From assembly GCF_964340395.1 (NCBI RefSeq), contig NC_135562.1, forward strand, positions 22,323,718-22,387,717: a DNA stretch of 64,000 nt, written 5' to 3'. This stretch comes from Glandiceps talaboti. Taxonomy: Eukaryota > Hemichordata > Enteropneusta > Spengelidae. The translations under genes were made by a program, and so were the position numbers. Every line of letters starts with the position of its first letter. Position 1 is the stretch's first letter. Below are positions 1 to 11,905 of this stretch, one piece after another. A model generated the notes under the pieces. The model had not been told where the DNA came from, ran no database searches, and saw only the letters and a list, made by a program, of their open reading frames with translations.

Positions 1-869
1 CACGGACGTATACACCAAACCAACAGACAAATTTCAATACCTCCATGCCAAATCAGACCACCCAATCAATGTCAAGAAAGCATTACCATACACCTTAGCT
101 ATAATTCCGAAAACCATATGCTCAAAACCACAGTACTACAAAAGATAGACATAACGAGAAGACTCAAAGAACGAGGATACAAAGAAACCCACATCAACGC
201 ACAGATACAGAAAGTGGACAAACTTGACCGACGAAATCTAATACATCCCACAGACGACAATAGACCAAACAGAAACAAAGTCCGTGTCATCTTCCCGATC
301 ACATACAGCAGCTCATTCCTAGATATACCAAAGATACTCACAAACAACATGCGCACTCTACATAAATCACAAAGATGCAAAAAAAAGCATTCAGAAATCC
401 ACCCATGGTAGCCTGGAGAAAAGGAAGAGATATCGGTTCACAACTAGTACACAGTAAACATCACAGAGCATTCATCAAAGAAGCAACAGGATCAAGACCG
501 TGTGAGAGCAAACGATGCGCCATCTGCCCCTACATGGAGAAGACAGACACATTTCAAGGGCCAAATGCACAGCATTATAAAATAATACACCATATCAACT
601 GCAAATCAGCAAACCTAGTGTATGCAATACGTTGTTCACATTGCGAAAAAATAGTCTATGTAGGAGAAACCGGACATACAATATACACAAGAATGCAGAA
701 TCACCTATCACAAATCAGGAAAAACAATAGATATGAACCAGTACCAATTCACTTCCATGGACCATCTCACTCAATAAAACACTTCAGAATCATAGCAATT
801 GAAAAACTCTACACACCAGATAAAACCTACCGTCAACTACGTGAATCATTGTGGATAAAAAAAAACTAG
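1..869 (+). pseudogene. Penelope-like element relic A: RT C-terminus plus GIY-YIG nuclease, frameshifted
   Basis: Three consecutive reading frames give one protein trace. Frame 2 from base 2 reads TDVYTKPTDKFQYLHAKSDH, typical of the end of an RT domain just after the palm. At about 115-130 the trace moves to frame 1 (RRLKERGYKETHINAQIQKV), and near 375-390 to frame 3 (FRNPPMVAWRKGRDIG), ending at the stop at 867-869. The last part holds a cysteine knuckle (CAICPYMEKTDTF) and a GIY-YIG nuclease: LVYAIRC, then VYVGETGHTIYTRMQNHL, then HFHGPSHSIKHFRIIAIEKL. In Penelope-like elements this nuclease nicks the target for reverse transcription. Two frameshifts and loss of the RT core beyond the window edge make it dead or truncated. 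An AT-rich 3' untranslated part runs to about 1140, where (AT)n starts. RT plus C-terminal GIY-YIG makes the class assignment firm; the subfamily is not determined. Confidence 0.88.
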
Positions 870-1148
870 ACACACTCACCAATGGCATCAATAGAAAACA
901 GTAACATTGCAACCAGTAGTCACCAGTACTCCACAGCTGGCCGAGTGTAATATCCATACCATTCCAAGACAAGAACACTAATTTGCATGACAATAACCAC
1001 TGTCTTCAGTATTTAAAGTGTAACAGAACTTGACTTGCTTTACAGAACTGGAGACCCACCGATGAAGAGGAGCTCAGTCTCTTCGAAATATTTGGGTTAG
1101 AACTGTATGGTTCATGATATTATTTATATATAGAAACTCAGTGTTAAG

Positions 1149-1220
<72 letters not shown>

Positions 1221-1334
1221 TTGGTAGTACTGGAACTCTTTCTTGGTTGTACTCGTTGTCTGATGATCGCTATTACTATTACGCTCTGCCACTGCGGTAT
1301 AGAGCACTGTCTTAGCAGATTGATACTCACCGAG

Positions 1335-1424
<90 letters not shown>

Positions 1425-1449
1425 TTGGTAGTACTGGAACTCTTTCTTG

Positions 1450-1492
1450 GTTGTAACTCGGAGTTTCACGCATTGCGCGATCATCAGAGTTT
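1450..1492 (-). ncRNA. Hammerhead ribozyme motif, second copy, stem I lost
   Basis: The minus strand again reads CTGATGA, a hairpin CGCG/TGCG (one G-U) with loop CAA, GAAA, ACT/AGT and TT. The sequence before CTGATGA is GAAACT rather than GTTGT, so stem I cannot form with the downstream ACAAC. It is joined to a (CA)n tract on that side. Probably a truncated, inactive copy. Confidence 0.5.
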
Positions 1493-1523
<31 letters not shown>

Positions 1524-1643
1524 ACACACACACACACACACTTATATATATATATAACTCGGTGAGTATCAATCTGCTAAGACAGTGCTCTATACCGCAG
1601 TGGCAGAGCGTAATAGTTTTGGTAGTACTGGAACTCTTTCTTG

Positions 1644-1686
1644 GTTGTAACTCGGAGTTTCACGCATAGTGCGATCATCAGACAAC
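1644..1686 (-). ncRNA. Hammerhead ribozyme candidate (type I) in Penelope-like terminal repeat
   Basis: Read on the minus strand: GTTGT, CTGATGA, a stem II hairpin CGCA/TGCG with loop CTA, then GAAA, a 3-bp stem III (ACT/AGT, loop CCG), then TT and ACAAC. GTTGT and ACAAC pair as a perfect 5-bp stem I. This is the full hammerhead order with the invariant CUGAUGA and GAAA boxes and a cleavable UH site (between 1649 and 1648). Hammerheads in Penelope-like terminal repeats are known in animals. One departure from the model is a U-U apposition instead of a pair at the base of stem II, present in all copies here. Cleavage activity is inferred, not shown. Confidence 0.68.
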
Positions 1687-1737
1687 TCAGATGTGAAACT
1701 CCGAGTTACAACCAAGAAAGAGTTCCAGTACTACCAA

Positions 1738-1852
<115 letters not shown>

Positions 1853-1860
1853 TGACACTA

Positions 1861-2629
1861 CGTATGTTATTTAACGTTTTGACAAGCTGGGAACATTTCT
1901 ATTGATTAGTTTTAAAAGCGTGTTTCCAAAAGCTTTAGTAATAATTCTCTCTGTGTAGGGAATGCTTTTCATTTCATAAGTGAATTAACAAACTGAAAAT
2001 ATTGTAAATTGCAGACTTATTGATCACCTACTACTACTACATGTATTCATCGTCTGACTTGACTTCTAGTAAAAAGAATGTATATTGTCACGACAATGCA
2101 AAACTAAGGGTCCGGAACTTCAATAATTTCATATCTGAATGTAAAGTAAAGTTTAAAAACGTGCCTATGCATTATTATGATCTCTTAACCATTGAACACC
2201 ACCAGCTAAAGATGCATGGAAAAAAGGGTTTCAAAAGCAGAGGCGGTAGTAGCGATATCTTTGACATTTAGCTAACAACTAAAGAGGATAATACTATCAT
2301 TAATTGCTTACAAAGAGGGACTATGTTAAATATACTAGATGAATCTACTTTGCATATGAAGAACGATCGTGCTAAAGGATGATACATTAAAACTGTGTTG
2401 CACACACTTTAAACTAACTTGATCGTTGATGGTATACTGATTCGAGTATAGGTCATACTAGCTCTGCAATAATTGAAACATATTTTTGTTGCAGCTTGAA
2501 CGAAATATAGAGTGAACTGCTGCATGCTGGCTGTGAAAATGTAATGTTTGCTAGATATTGACACTTTCAAAATAGAACATGTCATTTGATCAGTCACTTG
2601 CACTTCTAATATTTCTTCTTATTTATTTC
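1861..2629. other. Unassigned AT-rich sequence
   Basis: No recognisable protein, RNA or tandem array. An 83-codon frame at 2020-2271 (starts MITYYYYMYSSSD) matches nothing I recognise and may be chance or part of the decayed transposase trace that follows. Confidence 0.5.
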
Positions 2630-2800
2630 CACTAGTGTTCCGTATGTTGTTTTGCATGCTGCGCTTATCTATATCGTTGCCAACTGTTAGCACTGTTGCT
2701 GATAATGGTCGTATAACAACTGATAACTTCCGGATGAATTGTCAAGTAGATTTTACTCAAACAGGATGTCAACGTTTGCTAAGACAAAGTGACTACATTG
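2630..2800 (+). pseudogene. Possible hAT transposase C-terminal remnant
   Basis: The frame at 2635-2826 begins FRMLFCMLRLSISLPTVST, which resembles the hAT dimerisation motif (small residues and L, then SLPxSTAxAER). The ERSFS part that should follow is degraded to ADNGRI. No zinc finger or DDE core is visible upstream. A short resemblance only. Confidence 0.25.
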
Positions 2801-2829
2801 TATACTTGAATATCTTTGTTGCTTAAATC

Positions 2830-3740
2830 AATAATTTCATATCTGTTTTACGAACTGTATGCCTTCTGTAACGACAAAAATAGCCTCATTATCGTTACTC
2901 TTACACACATTTTCTGTACGTAAAATTGCCATTGCATTGCAGTATAAATTGGAATAAAAACAACGTCGTCTCTTGATAGAATATGAAGCACTTAGGGTTG
3001 GTCTTTGAATTTTGAAATGTTACATCTTAATTTTGGTGAAAATGAAACCGAGTGGTGTGTATTTTTGATTATGGAATGTTTAGTCTATTACAAAATAATT
3101 GGCTAGAAACAGCATGAATACTTAGATGCACGTACATTAGTATCTGTCCGACACAACACACAGCCAAAATGGAATGAGCGATGGGAGGAGAGATATAACT
3201 TATGTATACTGACAACAAACTAAGGCCCCGTACACCACACACGTGTTTGTACAGTCACAATGTTTCGACCAGAATTGAAGTCATCGTCTTGCAAATCAGA
3301 GGATGTATGATCATAGCAAAGATGTCGGAATTACATGTACCAAGCGAAGACAACAGTACTTGATTTGGTATAGCATGTTTACAGAAGGCATCGTCTACCC
3401 TTGCAAGTCGATGGGAAAGCCAAAGTCAATTATTTACATGTCGGAGAAGCAGTTGAGTTTGAAATAATGATAAATTGATCACATGTCGAGTATTTTTGTT
3501 CCAACTCTCACAACGTTTGAGCATATTAGTAAATTTACATGAACTATTTTCCGAGGGATGACTTCATTTTGTAAAAGTGGTGCTACTTGTGCGCCTGCTG
3601 GATAACAAAATAAATCATTCGAAGTACATGAATAGACACAATAATAAAACCATTTCAATACTGATTTCAGTGATCAACAAATAACATGTTGTATGTAGCT
3701 TGAATTATAATAAGATGAAGTTGCTGTTATTGTTGTTGTT

Positions 3741-3776
<36 letters not shown>

Positions 3777-4340
3777 ATATTGATTATATTGTATGTCTTT
3801 GCTTGAAACTTGTCTCATTCTTCATTGCCACAAGCAAGCAAACGCAATGCTGTTATTTCCAGAGTTGTATCATAATTTAGGTCAATGAATGTCCTCTCAT
3901 TCACTATTATATACAAACCAAATGCGTAGACAACATTATTAATGAAATGGTGATGTAGATTTAGTCATGTTTTATAAATACAGGTTAAACCAATCACTAA
4001 TAGAAGTAAAGTACAACTAACCGAAGCCTATGATACATCACACCTTATCTTGTAAAGCTAGCATGATGACGTCAGAGACTAGCTAAGCCTGTCATTAGCT
4101 GTGAAATCAGTAACGTATTACACGTCTTATCACATGAACACGTCGGAATCATAGTAGCAAATGATTACAGATGTACAACTAGTGTTACGGACATACTTTA
4201 TGACCTTTCAATATACAGCTACACTCACAACCTTAATACACATGACATTACCCAAGTAAACATTGAACACCTCCATCATTTATATGTTTGTTCTAGCGAG
4301 ATGGAATTTTTACAGACCGGAAGTCAAATTATGGCCTTTA
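2830..4340. other. Non-coding, AT-rich; one (TTG)n tract
   Basis: No gene trace seen. The only structured part is a (TTG)n microsatellite at about 3721-3777. Confidence 0.6.
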
Positions 4341-4352
4341 AAAAAAAAAATA

Positions 4353-4950
4353 TGCTACTCACATTTGGTAGGGATCAGTCTCAACCCTTGTGGGGTAATG
4401 TGCTACTCACATTTGGTAGGGATCAGTCTCAACTCTTGTGGGGCAATGTGCATGCTACTCACATTTGGTAGGAATCAGTCTCAACCCTTGTGGGGTAATA
4501 TGCTACTCACATTTGGTAGGGATCAGTATCAACTCTTGTGGGGTAATGTGCTACTCACATTTGGTAGGGATCAGTCTCAACCCTTGTGGGGTAATGTGCT
4601 ACTCACATTTGGTAGGGATCAGTCTCAACCCTTGTGGGGGTAATGTGCTACTCACATTTGGTAGGGATCAGTATCAACTCTTGTGGGGTAATGTGCTACT
4701 CACATTTGGTTGGGATCAGTCTCAACCCTTGTGGGATAATGTGCTACTCACATTTGGTAGGGATCAGTATCAACTCTTGTGGGGTAATGTGCTACTCACA
4801 TTTGGTTGGGATCAGTCTCAACCCTTGTGGGGTAATGTGCTACTCACATTTGGTAGGGATCAGTATCAACTCTTGTGGGGTAATGTGCTACTCACATTTG
4901 GTTGGGATCAGTCTCAACCCTTGTGGGGTAATGTGCTACTCACATTTGGG
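4353..4950 (+). repeat. Satellite A: 48-bp unit, about 12.5 copies
   Basis: Units start tgctactcacatttggtagg at 4353, 4401, 4453, 4501, 4549, 4597, 4646, 4694, 4742, 4790, 4838 and 4886, with a partial at 4934. One unit has 4 extra bases (4449-4452) and one has 1 extra G. From 4646 on, two variants alternate strictly (gtatcaactc with ggtaggg; gtctcaaccc with ggttggg), giving a 96-bp dimer. The overlapping long open frames exist because 48 is divisible by 3. Confidence 0.95.
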
Positions 4951-4959
4951 CAGGCATAG

Positions 4960-6770
4960 CAGGCAACCTCACGTTGAACGATTTTTTCCGTCTTTTTTGG
5001 AGTTTCACTCTCTGACATTATTGCGACTTGCTATCTTCAAATAAGGAGACTTTCAAGACTACTGTTACTCGCGGAAAATGCACAGTGCATTGTGAACTTC
5101 TTTTGTACTTTCCCGCACAAAGAATTTTTAAAGTTACAATTTTTAACTGAACACATTGTTATTCAAAGTTAAGCCAGCGTACAATAGAGATATAAGATAT
5201 ATATTAGCGAGGACTCAGTGTGCAGTCACTTTTGACTTTAATGAACCATCAATTTAAAATCGCGCATGCTAGGAACCATCACGTAAATAACGATTTAAAT
5301 AACATCGCTATGAATTCAAAAAGTCGCTTTTTTCTTGCTTTTTCCCAAAATATCAGGGGGGGGGGGCAATTTCGAGGGATTATATAAATATCATGTCATG
5401 TCATGTCATGTCATGTCATGTCATGTCATATATCATATCTATCACATTATATCAAAATATTGTAGGAGACATTCAGTTATTAATTATTCCTTATTTGTTT
5501 GAGAGAAATCAAAAGTGTATAATAGAAATATCACACACAAGCATGATGCAACTGAAAGCATGCACCATGTTTGCATGTATGACAAAACGTTTCTAGTTGT
5601 AATATCTAGTGAAAACAACCCTGTTGTCTCATCTAGGTCTTATGATCTAGTATTTGTCTTTGTGATCATATTTGTATTTATATCAATAACAATACATTCT
5701 CTATTTTAAATAATTGTTCACTTAGTTTTACCCGGTAGACAGATGACGTCATACTTATAACGAGTTTAGTTGTATCATTCCTTTTACTACGGCTAGACCG
5801 ACTTGGCCAATCAGAGGCCTTGATTTCGGTTGGTTATATGGAGCCATAACCCACTCTTTCTTAGGGGTGTGACCTATATTACGCTCAGCACTCAATTTGC
5901 ATACAACAAATTACACAAAATTTTGAAAAAGATCCGTTTGAGCCAATCACGCCATAGTATAAGTAAGATAGACAACTCGTTCGGTAGGGTTATGTGCCGA
6001 AAACTCGAGGGCTACTTCCCCCCCCCCCCTCCCCCCGTTTATTGGCACATAACCCTCCCGAACTCGTTGACTATCCATTACATAGCTATATTCCTTCATT
6101 CAATTGCAACTCCTAAAGTTATTGCTAAATATGTCGAAAATTTTTAGTTTAATCTAGGTACATTAACTGAACACGTTTCTGGTCGTAGCTGAACAAACCC
6201 TGACGATTTGCCAAAGGAAAGCTTTTAATAATCATTATGTGATCTTTCTAAAGGCACGCGTCTCACTGATATATTGCTGAGGAGATAATAGTTATTTCCC
6301 TATATTGAAAAGTAAACTACTCTTATCTTTCCATACTTATTTGTCGATCTTTCATCGACAGTAAATGTCATAATGTAGTCCAGCTTCTCATTTCATTACA
6401 CTGACTTCTTAACGATTTCATTAAAGAACATTTTAAATATAATTTGGAATCCTTGAAATCTGGAGTAGTTTATATGTATGTATCTGGAGTAGTTTATACC
6501 TTATATGTATGTATCTGGAGTAGTTTATACCTTATATGTATACAGTAGACTTTTTAATCATCATCATATTTTCTGATAAGATCCAATCACGTGATTAGCC
6601 AATTTTTACTGCTACGTTAAGTGGTTCCATTTGGTATTGCCATTCTATATCAAATTGTTACACAGTCCAAACACTTGTTGGCGTTCAATGCTTGTAATGT
6701 GATTTTGAAAACTTTATTATTATCTATGCGTGGGTGTAATCCAAGGCACTCTATAAATCCCTGCAGAGCG
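4960..6770. other. Non-coding stretch with short simple repeats
   Basis: Contains a pentamer array (ATGTC)n at 5392-5428, a poly-G run at 5356, an imperfect hairpin at 5971-6071, and a roughly 31-bp unit (tctggagtagtttata) repeated three times at 6461-6540. No gene trace seen. Confidence 0.6.
5971..6071. repeat. 28-bp imperfect inverted repeat around a poly-C loop
   Basis: Arms 5971-5998 and 6044-6071 share 24 of 28 bases in reverse complement (core agggttatgtgcc). The loop is dominated by a C tract (6018-6036). It could be a tiny folded-back transposon or a local inversion. Confidence 0.7.
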
Positions 6771-6854
6771 TTTATCCTCCTAGGAATAAATAAATACTAA
6801 GTATATTACTGATAACAAAGTTGTCAAATACACATGCCACTGAATAAATCTTAC

Positions 6855-7386
6855 CTTGGAAGAATCCTGTCAGTTTGCACATCGCTTTACCGTAGATCCA
6901 ATTAGTGTAAATATCGTAACCTAATTGTATAGGAACACAAAATATAGCAACCAACAGATCGGCAACGGCCAAATTAACCAAGAAATAATTGGTAACATTT
7001 CTCATGTGCACATTTCTGGCCACAACGACAATGACTAGAATGTTGCCCAGCAACGCTGTTACGAAAACAGCCACGTACAGAATGATGAGAAATATTGTTG
7101 ACACCTCTCTGTGAGTGAATTCACGATTTGTAAATTCTTTGATCATGGCACCTAAAAGATCCTCACAGTCGTACCAATAAGTATAATTCAGGTTTAGTTT
7201 ATTGTTAGTGTCTTGGGCGGTGGAAGTAGTATTAAATGCACCGTGTTGTCCACAGAAATCAAACAAGTCTTGCATTCCATCCAGGATACCTTCAGCATGC
7301 TTCTCCACACCAGGATTGTTATCCAGCAATATCTCTAAATAATAGTATTGATCTCCACGCTCCTTCATTTCGATTAGCAGGAATAT
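6855..7386 (-). CDS. Internal exon of a class A neuropeptide GPCR (orexin/NPFF-receptor-like), N-terminus to TM3 start
   Basis: This is the only host gene part I can support. The exon is bounded on the minus strand by an acceptor (TTATTTCAG, AG at 7388-7387) and a donor (CAAG then GTAAG, GT at 6854-6853): phase 0 in, phase 1 out, 177 codons. Residues 1-95 are an extracellular tail with potential N-glycosylation sites (N52 in NTT, N67 in NYT) and two cysteines (C45, C74). TM1 is about 96-123 with the GN pair (N115), followed by MRNVTNYF. TM2 is about 132-157 with LAVAD (D143). The first extracellular loop has WIYG, and C170 is the conserved TM3 disulfide cysteine. The pattern resembles orexin and neuropeptide FF receptors, where an intron interrupts TM3 near this point; that comparison is from memory. 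Such receptors sit in the plasma membrane and signal through G proteins. Other exons are not recognised, so upstream ones should lie above 7386 and downstream ones below 6855. M7 (codon at 7368) could be a start if there is no upstream coding exon. Confidence 0.82.
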
Positions 7387-7431
7387 CTGAAATAAGCAGA
7401 CATACAAAACAATAACTCACTGTATGAATAC

Positions 7432-7469
7432 ATACATACATACATACATACATACATACATACATACAT
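7432..7469. repeat. (TACA)n microsatellite
   Basis: About nine tetranucleotide units just upstream of the GPCR exon (minus strand), inside the inferred intron or 5' flank. Confidence 0.95.
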
Positions 7470-8101
7470 GTTTTCCACAGTGCTATGGCAAATATTGTGT
7501 CTTAGTTGTTAAAACACATGCATCTCTTTCTCCAGATATAACTAGAACCAATTATGGAACTATTACTGCAATATTTTGCTATAGATTTAGCATTAGTCTC
7601 ATTCAAACCCGATTTCATGTGTCCACTTACACATCTATAGTGGATATTGTGTATTATGCTAATGACAGTCGAGAGTGTATGTGAAACATGGTGAAATGCA
7701 AGGAATGGAATTGAATGGAATAGTGAATTCTATTAAACATGTCTTTTTTGTTATCGATGACAACAATGCTCACACGTTTGTGTTGGTGTTGAAACGTTTC
7801 ATCTTTAGACTCAAACAATGTTGATTTTTGCAGAATGTCTGTGCAAGTCTCATTGTATTAGCACTACTATATTTGATTTCCCTATAAATTATATAAGCTA
7901 GCCGGTTATGTTTGTGCACCTATTGAGTATAAGGGATATTGTTTCAGATAAATGTCGACAGATAATGCACGATTTTCTTTATGTAGTTGGATATTAATAT
8001 AAGGCGACAAGATACGTTCACATTGGCATAATTGTAATCAACACCTTTACCTGTTACAAAGGTTCTTACGGAGGCTAATTTCGATTTCAGAAAAATTGAC
8101 T

Positions 8102-9138
8102 GCTGTAGGTATTTTGGGGTGGGAGCTGGAAGATAATTGTTTAAGGGTAATATGATGGTTATTTACTTGCTGAAAAACTCAATGTGTCACATCGTGATCA
8201 TCATGTAAGGTCTTAACCTTCCAAAAAAATCCATTAACCACATTGAACTAGGATGATGTGTATGACGTACACAGGGTACTTATGGAGACAAAAAGTCTTA
8301 TATAATCATATAAATTTATGCTGGAAAAAAGGTTTACTTTGACCATCCCTGGCTAAGTTTTCGTAGTGCGGAACCCGGTATATGCATGTGTCAATGTCAT
8401 GCTTTTATATTGTTAGTGTTGCATATTATACACGTCAATGTCGCTATCGTTAGTATGAGATCCCTGTAGCATACTAATCTATTCATATCAATTTATCTAT
8501 TAACATCAATTTTCTCGTCTAAAAATCCTACACCAGTCAGACTCGTCCAACTAAGCTTTTATAACTACAATACAAGTGGCAAATATCCTATTGCTATGGC
8601 AACGGCATATTAAATTTCAGCCAATTTTAGAGAAAAAATATATGGTGAAAGAAAATTCAGAGACATTGTTTATACGTCTGAGAATAGAAACTAGTATAAT
8701 ATTAAAATTTGCCATCACATCCAATTATTGAGTAAATTTACATGTCTTTTGGAATTCAATCACCAACAAAAATTTTTGAAGATATTTCTTAAATGATGAG
8801 CACACCTAAAATACCTTATACAATTATAACACGATACGTTTGCTGAACATACAGAAAAACCGGAAAAGCTGAAAACGAACTTGTCAAAGTTGTCCAGTGA
8901 TACTGTGTTCCAAAAGTATCTTAAGTGGAAAAGCATCTTTAGCGTTTCCTATCAGTTTTTCACAAATGTTTATATTTGTAACTAATTCTTGCAAAAAGTC
9001 CAATTTATGTTAATTATATGCCAATTGTTATGGGTAAATTCTCAAGATATCGTTTGGAAGACAACTGCTTTTAATTCAGCACTATCAAATTCGGCCAAAA
9101 CAACTGTCTTCCAACTTCTACCCCAAAATGCCTACAGG
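8102..9138. mobile_element. Candidate non-autonomous DNA transposon (MITE-C)
   Basis: The termini gctgtaggtattttggggt (8102-8120) and, in reverse complement, cctgtaggcattttggggt (9120-9138) match at 17 of 19 positions, and the similarity continues inward (ggaaga, aactgt/aattgt). The 1037-bp interior has no coding trace. No clear target duplication is visible, so it may instead be a pair of inverted dispersed repeats. Confidence 0.5.
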
Positions 9139-9531
9139 AATATTTCCTAGCGAACTAGATTCTCTTCTCTTGTCTTGATCTTGCGATTATTCTTTAATCT
9201 TTCTCGAATAGTGAAGTACTCGCACCGGTGGCGACTTTGCTAGAGATCGGCTGCTTGATGTCGTAATATATGTTCTTTGTATGTAGTGTAGAATGAGCAA
9301 ACTGATTTGAATGTTAATTAAACCTCTCTGTCGATATGCAATCCAATATGTACACGTCATCCACTTTTAGCAAATACAAGAAGTGTTTTCCCGTTTCCAT
9401 ACATATCTCAAGAAACTGACGCTTACAAGGTTATCTCTGCTGTCAAGGGCAAATCGTGCGAAGTTATTGGTTTAGTTGTTTATTGCTGGGATCGCTTTCC
9501 GTTTATACCTTAGGTTATAGTTTTGGGATGG

Positions 9532-9535
9532 TATG

Positions 9536-9595
<60 letters not shown>

Positions 9596-9603
9596 GGCCG
9601 GCC

Positions 9604-9680
<77 letters not shown>

Positions 9681-10140
9681 GCCTGTCTGTGTTATCGTTT
9701 TCTCACACACGACTGGTTCATTTCAAACAAATATTCTTTAGGTAATGGCTAGAAATGATTAGGTTTTGGTAAAAATTTCATGGGTAATAACGAGTTATTT
9801 TCATAATTAATGGCATTCAGTAATTAGGCTATATCTTACGAATGCACTCTTCAAATGCAATATAATTTGGCACATAAATTGATAATAACAAAGTACATGT
9901 GTCCTATAAAGTTTGATAATGTAGCTTCTTGTTGCAATGATTCATTTTCGTAATGAACGATTTTCAGTAATTAGGCGATATCTTTAAACTGCACACTACA
10001 TACCTTCTAGTTTTGATTGCTCTATTGCATGATTAATGATTTTCAGTAATTAGACAATAATTTATGTATACATACTTCAGACTTCTTATAGTTTGTCTTA
10101 ACTATTTGCCAATTACTGGATATATTATATATGATAGCTA
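9532..10140 (+). mobile_element. Dispersed (TGTC)n-linked repeat family, copy 1
   Basis: A (TGTC)n tract (9532-9690) is followed by AT-rich sequence that recurs inverted at 19530-19935 and directly at 32600-32960. The shared core includes gtgtcctataaagtttgata and repeated blocks built on cagtaattaggc and cataattaatg. A microsatellite joined to a core of degenerate roughly 100-130-bp subunits is typical of Helitron-related non-autonomous elements such as bivalve pearl elements. That class is my inference. Confidence 0.6.
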
Positions 10141-10149
10141 TATAATATG

Positions 10150-10610
10150 TCAAAATTATTGTATATAGGCATGAAAATCTTAAGATTGTGTCCTTGCGGA
10201 AGGCACTCAATTTAAATCTGGTTGTATGTGCAACTGAAGTGATAGATGGGCTGCATGACGCACGTTTGAGTCATCATTGTTAAGAAGTGATAAATAGATT
10301 GATAGGTGTTTGACCTAGAACGTAATTAATTAACCTATTCTTCCAACGAGTTTGGTGCGAAAATGAACGATTTGGTTGAAGATGAGATCAGCTCAAGGCA
10401 GTGCCTAATATAGCCTATAAATTGGGTCTTCGATTTCCTTTAGAAAAGTTTGTTTTGACGTACATGTCACATTGACTGCAGATAGATTCGTAGGTGATAC
10501 ATCTAGTTTGTTGATAGTATCTTTAAAGTCTTTGACGAGTATGTTAACTTGGTTGTTATTACAGAGTTTATATCATGAGTTTATATCACATACATACATA
10601 CATACATACA

Positions 10611-10642
<32 letters not shown>

Positions 10643-11850
10643 CCTAGTCATTTAAATACATGTTTAAGTAAGATATATTACCTAGTCATTTAAGACACCT
10701 TAATGGTTAGTAAGCTTGACAAAACCACCAAAGATTCATCAACTTTTAGATATGACTCTCTTTATGCCATATTTGTAGTTCCGCAGGAAATCATCAAAAT
10801 ATACATTGAAACAAGGTTAGGCAATGGATGTTATTGCAATGTTTATATTCCCAATCCAATGGGTAGCTGACTTGTGTAAGTGTAAGTGCCCTTTTTAGCA
10901 ACCTATAATTATGCGGGGTTCTATGCAAGATGACAGTACAACCAAATGGTACATGAAGTGTTTTTATTATGCGGGGTTGTATGCAAGATGACAGTGCAAT
11001 CAAATGGCACATGAAGTGTTTTTAGAGCCAAGCTAATCTTTTACTTCGTACATTTTCAGACCGATCTGTTCAGTTGTTCAGTATAACACGCTTTGGAACT
11101 TTTTGTTCGAATATGTTACTGCTCTCAGATTTGGTCATTGTACAGTAAAAAGTTCTGAAAAATCTTAGAATTGGTTACAACAACACTTTCCGTATTCTTA
11201 TGAGTTACTCACGACACTGTGGTGCAAGCTCAATGTTTGTTCGACCTACAATCACCATTTTTGGGGTTCTTAGAGGAAAGCTAGTGTACAAGAAACAGTT
11301 GTAATGATCTTATTTTAGCGGTATTTAATTCTGATACAATCCTTTGAACGTAGAATTTTAAATTGTATAGAGAGTTACTTTACTTTTAAATGCATGTAAC
11401 TTGCTACATGTGTAATATTGCCCATTCTCTTTTTTTGAGATCTACTCGTTAAATAATTCTGTTTTCGTGTGCATTTTTATTTTTTTTTGTTTCTGTCTAA
11501 GTATTGGATGTTTTGAGTATTGCTGCGTTTTCTTTTTTCCAGAAATAAAGTTTAACAATAATTATCAATGTAACTTATTGCGGGCTTACCCTTATATGAA
11601 GCCTCTCCAGCTATGCAAATGACATATTGCCAATTTCTACGTGTACAACCATATCTATGTATACTGGGTCAGGAGTGGGAAGGCCGTGATGGAAATGGAG
11701 GTAAATAAAGACATCTAGCCACTTTCCCCACATCAGATTTTAATCCGATTGAATTTGATGTATACATTGAGGATAATAAGGTACATGTACATACATCCTA
11801 CAATATAAGACTTGCTGATTTTAACTTCAAATAGTCGTTTGTATAATTAA
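10150..11850. other. Non-coding; (TACA)n and a 58-bp duplication
   Basis: (CATA)n at 10589-10640. A 58-bp segment beginning atgcggggtt at 10911 is duplicated in tandem at 10969. No gene trace seen. Confidence 0.6.
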
Positions 11851-11855
11851 TGATT

Positions 11856-11905
<50 letters not shown>
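11856..11905. repeat. (TTG)n microsatellite
   Basis: Uninterrupted trinucleotide repeat of about 16 units. Confidence 0.95.

Noticed and set aside
1061-1092. A second hammerhead-like motif (ccgatgaagagg...ctcttcgaaa) in the 3' part of relic A
   Set aside because: CTGATGA is altered to CCGATGA, and the best stem (GAAGAG/CTCTTC) overlaps the core, leaving no proper three-way junction. At most a relic.
1261-1340. A tRNA-like element in ctctgccactgcggtatagagc
   Set aside because: No B-box sequence or cloverleaf arms could be drawn; it is part of the Penelope-like terminal repeat.
4263-5044. Three overlapping frames of 126-173 codons with a 16-residue repeat
   Set aside because: Product of the 48-bp satellite A; no start context, splice sites or known protein.
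9510-9752. Cys/Val/Leu/Ser-rich and Asp/Arg/Gln-rich frames on both strands
   Set aside because: Translations of (TGTC)n; the same applies at 12381-12572, 19743-19986, 26799-27077 and 54333-54587.
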